Shown: positions 5,106 to 9,891 of the stretch, in pieces | Layout of the letters: the number at the start of each line of letters is the position of its first letter | Position numbering within the stretch: position 1 is the stretch's first letter | NCBI GenBank assembly: GCA_964483045.1 | Contig: CAYZZK010000028.1 | Location: 1 to 9,891 of the forward strand | Direction: 5' to 3' | Length of the DNA: 9,891 nt | Source of the DNA: JBBTYG01 sp964483045 | Lineage (GTDB): Bacteria > Patescibacteriota > Minisyncoccia > UBA6257 > 2-01-FULL-56-20 | Program-made: the position numbers and the translations under genes | The notes under the pieces: model-generated | The model's input: the letters and a program-made list of their open reading frames with translations, nothing else | Told to the model about the DNA's origin: nothing | Database searches by the model: none

Positions 5106-6986
5106 ATGAGCAAAATACTTGGAATAGATTTAGGAACAACTAACTCCGCGATGGCCGTCGTCGAGGGCGGAGAGCCACGAATCCTCGAAAACGCCGAAGG
5201 AAACCGAACCACGCCGTCGATCGTCGCGGTAAGTAAATCGAATGAGCGGCTTGTGGGGCTTCTTGCAAAGCGTCAGTCGATTACGAACCCCAAAAACACA
5301 ATTTTTTCGGTGAAGCGTCTTATCGGAAGAAAATTCGCCGATCCGGAAGTCCAGCGCGATAAAGCATGGCTTCCGTACGACATACGCGCGAACTCGGCAG
5401 GGGGCGTCGAGGTGAAAGTCGGAGACAGATGGTATTCGCCTGAAGAAATTTCCGCGTTCATTTTGGGAAAACTCAAAGCCGATGCGGAAGCGAAACTGGG
5501 CGAGAAAGTCGAGGAAGCGGTTATTACCGTGCCGGCCTATTTCGACGATTCCCAGCGGCAAGCGACTAAAAATGCCGGAGAAATCGCCGGGCTCAAGGTG
5601 CGGAGAATTTTGAACGAGCCGACGGCAGCAGCCCTGGCGTACGGTCTCAATAAACAAAAAAATGAGAAAATCGTGGTGTACGATTTCGGCGGAGGCACAT
5701 TCGACATCTCCGTTCTCGAAGTGGGAGACGATGTTGTTGAAGTAAAAGCGACGGGAGGCGACACACATCTGGGTGGAGACGATTTTGACAAGCGGATCAA
5801 TGAATACCTGGTGTCGGAATATAAAAAGCAAGAGGGGATTGATATTTCGAAAGATCCGTTGGCGCTTCAGCGCCTCAAGGAAGCCGCGGAGCGGGCGAAG
5901 CATGAACTCTCGACGGTCGCGGAAACCGAAATAAACCTGCCGTATGTCACATCGGACGCGAATGGTCCGAAACATTTCTTGATTAAGCTCACGCGGGCGA
6001 AGCTCGAGAGCATTGTAAAAGATTATATCGACAAATCGATCGAGCTGACGCGGGAAACGGTGACCGCCGCAGCGCCCAAGGGAGCCGGGTTCAAGCTCTC
6101 GGAAATAAATGAAGTGATTTTGGTCGGCGGACAAACGCGGATGCCGGCGATGGTGGAGGCCGTAAAAACTCTTTTCGGCAAAGAGCCGCATAAAGGTATA
6201 AATCCCGACGAGGTAGTGGCCGTGGGCGCCTCGGTTCAGGCAGGAATTCTGCAGGGCGATGTGAAAGACATCCTTCTTTTGGACGTTACGCCCTTGAGTT
6301 TGAGTATTGAAACTTTGGGGGGTGTTGCGACCGCGATGATTCCCAAAAATACGACCGTTCCGACCTCGAAAACCCAGGTTTTCTCGACCGCCGCCGACAA
6401 CCAGGGCTCGGTGGAAATCCGTGTCGTGCAGGGGGAGCGCCCGATGGCCGCGGACAATAAAACGCTCGCGCGGTTTATTTTGGACGGCATCCCGCCGGCG
6501 CCGCGCGGCCTGCCGCAGGTCGAAGTGACTTTCGATATCGACGCAAACGGAATTTTGAACGTTTCGGCGAAAGACAAGGCGACCGGAAAATCTCAATCCG
6601 TAAAAATTGAGGCGTCCACGACGCTCTCGAAGGACGAAATAGAGAAACTCAAAAGAGAAGCCGCGGAGCACGCGATGGAGGATACGCGGAAAAAGGAATT
6701 CGCCGAAGCGAAAAATCAGGCAGAATCCACTTTATACCTCGCGGAAAAAGCCGTGAAAGACGCCGGAGATAAAATCACCCAGGATATAAAGACGGCGATC
6801 ACGGAAAAAATCGAGGCGCTTAAAAAAGCGAGCGAGGGCTCGGATGCCGAAGCCATAAAGACCGCAATAAACAATCTTTCGGCTGAACTCCAAAAAATCG
6901 GACAGCAAATGTACGGGAATCAGGGAAAGCCGGCAGATCAAGAAGGCCAAAAAGGTCCGGAAGAAGCGCCGCCGCAAAATAAATAG
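5106..6986 (+). CDS. dnaK: DnaK (Hsp70) chaperone
   Basis: A full-length 626-residue Hsp70 that folds and refolds cytoplasmic proteins through ATP-driven binding of hydrophobic segments. The ATPase domain shows GIDLGTTNS (6-14), ILNEPTAAALAYG (about 167-180), YDFGGGTFDISVL (192-204) and VGGQTRMP (340-347). The interdomain linker DVKDILLLDVTPLSLSIETLGG is near-identical to that of known DnaK, followed by the beta-sandwich substrate-binding domain and a helical lid from about residue 505. The tail is rich in Pro, Gln, Gly and Lys and lacks the EEVKDKK-like end of the E. coli protein. The start is fixed by MSKILGIDLGTT; no clear Shine-Dalgarno is seen, and the 73-base gap after grpE shows no convincing promoter. 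Confidence 0.99.
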   Translation: MSKILGIDLGTTNSAMAVVEGGEPRILENAEGNRTTPSIVAVSKSNERLVGLLAKRQSITNPKNTIFSVKRLIGRKFADPEVQRDKAWLPYDIRANSAGGVEVKVGDRWYSPEEISAFILGKLKADAEAKLGEKVEEAVITVPAYFDDSQRQATKNAGEIAGLKVRRILNEPTAAALAYGLNKQKNEKIVVYDFGGGTFDISVLEVGDDVVEVKATGGDTHLGGDDFDKRINEYLVSEYKKQEGIDISKDPLALQRLKEAAERAKHELSTVAETEINLPYVTSDANGPKHFLIKLTRAKLESIVKDYIDKSIELTRETVTAAAPKGAGFKLSEINEVILVGGQTRMPAMVEAVKTLFGKEPHKGINPDEVVAVGASVQAGILQGDVKDILLLDVTPLSLSIETLGGVATAMIPKNTTVPTSKTQVFSTAADNQGSVEIRVVQGERPMAADNKTLARFILDGIPPAPRGLPQVEVTFDIDANGILNVSAKDKATGKSQSVKIEASTTLSKDEIEKLKREAAEHAMEDTRKKEFAEAKNQAESTLYLAEKAVKDAGDKITQDIKTAITEKIEALKKASEGSDAEAIKTAINNLSAELQKIGQQMYGNQGKPADQEGQKGPEEAPPQNK

Positions 6987-7004
6987 CGGTTTTAACCTAC
7001 CCTC

Positions 7005-8024
7005 ATGACAGAGACAGACGCGAGTAAGTTGCCGCCGCAACGCATCACCGACAAAAACTTAATAAACCAAGTTAAAACGCCGCCGCCAATCGTCCAGCCC
7101 ACATATTACAAACCGCTTATCATCGATGCGCTCTCGCTTATCTCCGCTCTCTGGCTCGGTTTCGCGTATTCCCAGTTTTTGGGCGGCGGCAGTGGGACGG
7201 TGCTCTTGCTTTCTCTTGGAATCTTCTCGACGCTATCGGCACTCCAGCTCTTTTTTACAAAGGCGTTCAAGCGTCGGATCTTAATACTTGCTCTGCAAAC
7301 GATCTGTATCCTTATCCCTTTCTATGGATATGCACTTACATTTCTTGCGGCCGCCGGAGGAATATTTATTTTCTTTACCGCGTGGGGAGAGCTTTTGGCC
7401 TACGGGGAACTTGAAAACAGTCTTGAGATACGCTTCTTCAAGGCCGCGCGCCTGTCTCTCAAGAAACTTACAACGGCGCTTGTGCTCCTTCTGATCATTC
7501 TTTATTTGCCGCAATGGGACGAAAAACGCGCCTTTATTCCCAGGGAAAATTTCAAAAGTTTGTACGGTTGGACAACTGACATGACCAAAAATTTTTATCC
7601 GGACATTGATTTCAATTCGACATTTACCGCCCTTGCAAGAAGTTTTGCCCGGTCAGAACTCAAAGGCGCTAAAGAATTCAACAGTCTGTCAGAGCCGGAC
7701 AAAGAGCATATGATCGAACAATCTTCAAACCAGATTGTCGCAAGCATGGGCGCTAGTCTCGGCGTAGAGATTTCCCCTGGAGACCTCACGATGGACATTT
7801 TTTATAATTCAATATTGAAATTGCTCGCCAATCTCAAGGATCGTTTCAAGCAATGGTTTCTGCTCATCTGGGCGCTCGCGGTATTTCTCGTAATTCGCGG
7901 ATTCGGGGTGATATTCTACTGGATTGTCATGTTCGTTTCCTTTATACTCTATGAGCTGCTGCTTACGTCTGGATTCACTCGCATTATCGGCGTATCCAAA
8001 ACCCATGAGGTCATGGATTTTTAG
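7005..8024 (+). CDS. Multi-pass membrane protein of unknown function within the chaperone locus
   Basis: A 339-residue protein I do not recognise. Residues 1-35 are polar and Pro-rich, probably cytoplasmic. Hydrophobic segments lie at about 38-58, 64-84, 91-109, 110-130 and 156-169, then at about 284-300 and 301-322, suggesting seven membrane spans. Between the fifth and sixth is a soluble stretch of about 115 residues (170-283), including NFKSLYGWTTDMTKNFYPD and a charged helical part (SLSEPDKEHMIEQSSNQIV). No catalytic motif such as HExxH or a Ser/Lys dyad is apparent. It begins 18 bases after dnaK and is separated from dnaJ by 108 bases, so it is probably cotranscribed with dnaK. The position suggests a part in membrane protein quality control or heat-shock response, but this is inference only. 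Confidence 0.8.
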   Translation: MTETDASKLPPQRITDKNLINQVKTPPPIVQPTYYKPLIIDALSLISALWLGFAYSQFLGGGSGTVLLLSLGIFSTLSALQLFFTKAFKRRILILALQTICILIPFYGYALTFLAAAGGIFIFFTAWGELLAYGELENSLEIRFFKAARLSLKKLTTALVLLLIILYLPQWDEKRAFIPRENFKSLYGWTTDMTKNFYPDIDFNSTFTALARSFARSELKGAKEFNSLSEPDKEHMIEQSSNQIVASMGASLGVEISPGDLTMDIFYNSILKLLANLKDRFKQWFLLIWALAVFLVIRGFGVIFYWIVMFVSFILYELLLTSGFTRIIGVSKTHEVMDF

Positions 8025-8132
8025 AAAATTTATTTATTTTTTTTCTGCGGATAACGACTTTGTGGAGGCAATGCCACTTATGCACATGTACAAATCTGTC
8101 GTGAATAGTAGAATTAAGTTGTTACGAATAAA

Positions 8133-9233
8133 ATGCCAAAAGATTATTACAAAATATTAGGCGTTCAAAAGAACGCCGCGGATGAAGAGATTAAAAAAGC
8201 GTACCGCAAGCTCGCTCATCAGTTCCATCCGGATAAGCCGGGCGGGAACGAACAAAAATTCAAAGAAATAAGCGAAGCGTATCAAGTTTTATCGGATAAA
8301 AGTAAGCGGACGAACTACGATCGCTTCGGAACAGCAGAACCGAATATGGGCTTTAATGGTTCGGGCGGTTTTGAAGGATTTTCCGGAATGCCGAACTGGG
8401 AAAATTTCGGTTTTTCCGCCGATGGAGCGAATTTCAACGATATCGGGGATATTTTTGAGACCTTTTTCGAAGGGTTTGGCGTCAAGTCTCGGAGACGAAC
8501 GTATGAGCGAGGTGCAGATTTGGAAACAACCGAGGAAATAACGCTTGAAGAAGCGTTTCGCGGCACTGCGAAGCACATAAAGATCAAAACCGCCATCCGT
8601 TGCGAAACATGCAAGGGGCAGGGAGGAGATCCGGTGGCCGGATACAAGAGCTGTTCCACGTGCGGCGGGCGGGGAGAAATCAGGGAGCAGAAGAAAACCT
8701 TTTTCGGCAGTTTTTCGCAGGTAAAGCCCTGCACCTCGTGTCAGGGATCAGGGCAGATTCCCAATAAAATATGCGCTGCGTGCAATGGGGCCGGGAGGGT
8801 CATCGGCGAGCGGAATGTGCAGGTGGAAATCGTGCCCGGAATTGAAAGTGACCAGCTCATAAAAATAAAAGACGCCGGCGAGGCGGGAGAACGGGCAAGC
8901 GCCCCGGGCGACCTGTATGTCCGGATAAAAATAAGAAAACATCCTGTCTTTGAGAGATATGCAGACGATCTGCTCATAAAAAAAGAGTTGAATATTTTCG
9001 ATCTGCTTTTGGGGCGCAAAATTGAAATTCCCACGATCGTGGGCGGGAAGACAAGTGTGGAAATTCCAGCGCACTTCAACCTCAAGGAAAATCTTCGAAT
9101 CTCGGGCGAGGGTATGCCGAGGTTTGGTGAATACGGTCGCGGAGATCTGTTGGTGAACTTCACTATTAAAGCGCCTAAGAAAGTAAGTGCGAAAGCAAAG
9201 AAACTACTTGAGGATATAGAGAAGGGAGAGTAA
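8133..9233 (+). CDS. dnaJ: DnaJ (Hsp40), type I co-chaperone
   Basis: A 366-residue class A Hsp40 that brings unfolded proteins to DnaK and triggers its ATP hydrolysis. Domains in order: J-domain at residues 3-66 with the essential HPD at 32-34; Gly/Phe-rich region at about 73-117; zinc-finger domain with all four CxxCxGxG repeats (Cys157/160, 174/177, 200/203, 214/217); and substrate-binding C-terminal domains to about 350. All eight zinc ligands are intact. The start MPKDYYKILGV is the family norm; no Shine-Dalgarno precedes it. The 108-base gap in front is T-rich then mixed and contains the small palindrome GGCAATGCC, loosely like half of the hrcA operator. No clear promoter is seen, so it may be read through from dnaK. 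Confidence 0.98.
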   Translation: MPKDYYKILGVQKNAADEEIKKAYRKLAHQFHPDKPGGNEQKFKEISEAYQVLSDKSKRTNYDRFGTAEPNMGFNGSGGFEGFSGMPNWENFGFSADGANFNDIGDIFETFFEGFGVKSRRRTYERGADLETTEEITLEEAFRGTAKHIKIKTAIRCETCKGQGGDPVAGYKSCSTCGGRGEIREQKKTFFGSFSQVKPCTSCQGSGQIPNKICAACNGAGRVIGERNVQVEIVPGIESDQLIKIKDAGEAGERASAPGDLYVRIKIRKHPVFERYADDLLIKKELNIFDLLLGRKIEIPTIVGGKTSVEIPAHFNLKENLRISGEGMPRFGEYGRGDLLVNFTIKAPKKVSAKAKKLLEDIEKGE

Positions 9234-9237
9234 GTAC

Positions 9238-9398
9238 GGTGATATATCTTTTTTGCAACCGTTCCGGCTCGAGAAATTAGCCTCGCTCATGACGAGAACA
9301 TGCCGCCCTGGTCGAAACTCCCGGGCACCCGGCATTTTCTCTATTCACTCGGTAATTTCTTTCTCGCCTTCACTAAGTTGCAAAAAAGATATATCACC
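9238..9398. repeat. 161-bp element with 22-bp perfect inverted ends and nested inner helices
   Basis: The arms 9238-9259 (starting GGTGATATATC, then six T, then GCAAC) and 9377-9398 are exact reverse complements over 22 bases. The 117-base interior is itself structured: AGAAATTA 9272-9279 with TAATTTCT 9353-9360; CTCG 9282-9285 with CGAG 9293-9296; ATGCC 9300-9304 with GGCAT 9331-9335; and GCCCTGG 9305-9311 with CCCGGGC 9320-9326 (one mismatch). All these helices nest without conflict. The single-stranded CTATTCACT (9341-9349) matches AGTGAATAG in the 3' flank (9407-9415), allowing a pseudoknot. It starts 5 bases after the dnaJ stop. It may be a folded RNA, a small MITE-like element, or both. 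No target-site duplication is visible and no ORF is inside. Confidence 0.8.
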
Positions 9399-9429
9399 TT
9401 ATTAAAAGTGAATAGGTGGCGTTAAAAAG

Positions 9430-9457
9430 TTGAAGAAAGTTCGAAAATCCGTACAAT
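9430..9457 (+). promoter_or_regulatory. Possible promoter for tRNA-Lys
   Basis: TTGAAG (9430-9435) and TACAAT (9452-9457) are 16 bases apart. A start near 9464 would precede the tRNA by about 15 bases. The -10 lies inside a terminator-like hairpin (9443-9473), so one of the two roles may be accidental. Confidence 0.45.
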
Positions 9458-9473
9458 AAGTGTGCGGATTTTT
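9443..9473 (+). terminator. Intrinsic terminator between the dnaJ 3' region and tRNA-Lys
   Basis: AAAATCCGTAC (9444-9454) pairs with GTGCGGATTTT (9462-9472) with one wobble and a 7-base loop; T9469-9473 serves as the U-tract. It would end transcripts leaving dnaJ and the structured element. Confidence 0.65.
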
Positions 9474-9478
9474 GTGTG

Positions 9479-9551
9479 GCCCTCATAGCTCAGTTGGTAG
9501 AGCAGGTCCCTTTTAAGGACAAGGTCGCAGGTTCGATCCCTGCTGAGGGCA
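9479..9551 (+). tRNA. tRNA-Lys, anticodon UUU
   Basis: A complete 73-nt cloverleaf: acceptor stem GCCCTCA/TGAGGGC with discriminator A73, D arm GCTC-AGTTGGTA-GAGC, anticodon stem GGTCC/GGACA (the first pair is a G-A mismatch), loop CTTTTAA with anticodon TTT at 9512-9514, and T arm GCAGG-TTCGATC-CCTGC. The 3' CCA is not encoded (A, then CAA) and must be added by the tRNA nucleotidyltransferase. It reads AAA and AAG lysine codons. Confidence 0.97.
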
Positions 9552-9610
9552 CAATGCGCAGAATTTACCGCTTTATTTTCGTTTCCTGCCGATTTGGCGT
9601 GAATATCGCC

Positions 9611-9669
9611 GACCGGTTCATTCGAGAAGAATATAAATTCAAATTTATATTTTTCTCTCACTGCCGGTC
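9611..9669. repeat. Long AT-rich inverted repeat downstream of tRNA-Lys
   Basis: Arms 9624-9639 and 9642-9657 pair over 16 bases with one G-T wobble around a CA centre (core ATATAAATT/AATTTATAT). A further outer pair, GACCGG 9611-9616 with CCGGTC 9664-9669, closes the structure across an internal loop. There is no downstream T-run, but the right arm is itself T-rich (five T). It could be a cruciform, a weak terminator for the tRNA, or a protein site. Confidence 0.6.
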
Positions 9670-9736
9670 TAAAGGACAAGGCCGCAGGCTAAATGGTGAG
9701 TTTATCGAACCATTCGATCCTATACTGGGCGCACAA
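9663..9736 (+). pseudogene. Decayed tRNA-Lys copy 1
   Basis: AAGGACAAGG-C-CGCAGG (9672-9688) matches bases 9515-9531 of the intact tRNA at 16 of 17 positions. The bases before it, GCCGGTC, match GCAGGTC of the anticodon stem with four loop bases lost. After about 23 inserted bases, TTCGATCC (9713-9720) and a GGGCGCACAA-like 3' end follow, echoing the T loop and acceptor end. The cloverleaf cannot form. Confidence 0.5.
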
Positions 9737-9795
9737 AGGAATTATTTAGAGCAGGTCCCTTTGCCGATGCGTGGCATCGGCGGCTGGTTCGCTCG
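9729..9795 (+). pseudogene. Decayed tRNA-Lys copy 2
   Basis: TAGAGCAGGTCCCTTT (9747-9762) is identical over 16 bases to 9498-9513 of the intact tRNA (end of D arm to anticodon). The preceding 9729-9746 retains scattered matches to the acceptor/D-arm sequence. The anticodon 3' arm is replaced by a perfect hairpin, GCCGATGC (9763-9770) and GCATCGGC (9774-9781), after which GCTGGTTCGCTC resembles the T arm (GCAGGTTCGATC, 10 of 12). It is not a functional tRNA. Confidence 0.5.
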
Positions 9796-9809
9796 CGAAA
9801 AATAATAAA

Positions 9810-9838
9810 TTGATTTTAAGCATGTAATGCGTTATATT
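9810..9838 (+). promoter_or_regulatory. Possible promoter directed out of the window
   Basis: TTGATT (9810-9815) and TATATT (9833-9838) have a 17-base spacer; the -10 is a 5 of 6 match. No gene follows before the window ends at 9891, so the target lies beyond it. Confidence 0.4.
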
Positions 9839-9891
9839 TTTTGGAGTTATTGGAAAATCTAAAAAATTACTAATCTTTCTCGGCAGCGGTA

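Noticed and set aside
5130..6671. A 513-codon open frame on the minus strand opposite dnaK
   Set aside because: Long antisense frames opposite dnaK are a known by-product of its codon use. The translation is Arg/Phe/His-rich with no recognisable domain, and dnaK on the + strand is unmistakable.
9238..9398. A retron msr-msd or CRISPR-related repeat
   Set aside because: No reverse transcriptase or cas gene is present, there is only one pair of arms, and no spaced direct repeats exist.
9476..9805. A 109-codon frame over the tRNA, and its minus-strand counterpart at 9422-9679
   Set aside because: These translate through tRNA-Lys and its decayed copies; LIAQLVEQ-type peptides are the usual artefact of translating tRNA genes.

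Overview
The window comes from a bacterium that is most plausibly a member of the Patescibacteria (Candidate Phyla Radiation), perhaps Parcubacteria-like. This is inferred from the compact, co-directional layout, a YchF of only 340 residues, a shortened HrcA of 231 residues, a stand-alone GlmU-type uridyltransferase domain, several genes without a Shine-Dalgarno sequence, and an unrecognised membrane protein inside the chaperone locus. No 16S gene or marker set is present, so the placement is tentative. All genes lie on the + strand.

Layout. 1-420: the 3' part of a GlmU-like sugar-1-phosphate nucleotidyltransferase, cut by the window edge. 697-2110: two tandem, partly paralogous secreted or lipid-anchored proteins; the first is an 85-residue short form and the second carries a jelly-roll-like C-terminal domain. 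They are followed by an intrinsic terminator. 2208-3230: ychF. 3231-3783: a 553-bp region with no convincing ORF. It holds a near-consensus promoter, about 300 nt of nested perfect helices and a strong terminator, and looks like an independent structured RNA gene. A REP-like repeat and a perfect-consensus promoter framed by a 10-bp inverted repeat then lead into hrcA.

3784-9233: the heat-shock chaperone locus hrcA-grpE-dnaK-(multi-pass membrane protein)-dnaJ. HrcA would repress the locus through the inverted repeat in front of it. DnaK, DnaJ and GrpE form the Hsp70 refolding cycle: DnaJ delivers substrate and stimulates ATP hydrolysis, and GrpE exchanges nucleotide. The membrane protein has no recognised function, but its position suggests a link to envelope protein quality control or simple co-expression.

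9234-9891: just after dnaJ is a 161-bp element bounded by 22-bp perfect inverted repeats. It contains further nested helices and a possible pseudoknot with its 3' flank. A terminator-like hairpin and tRNA-Lys(UUU) follow. Downstream of the tRNA are a long AT-rich hairpin and two decayed tRNA-Lys-like copies, then a possible promoter pointing out of the window.

The strongest leads are the two structured regions (3279-3624 and 9238-9415), the non-CIRCE operator paired with an altered HrcA recognition helix, and the decayed tRNA-Lys copies.
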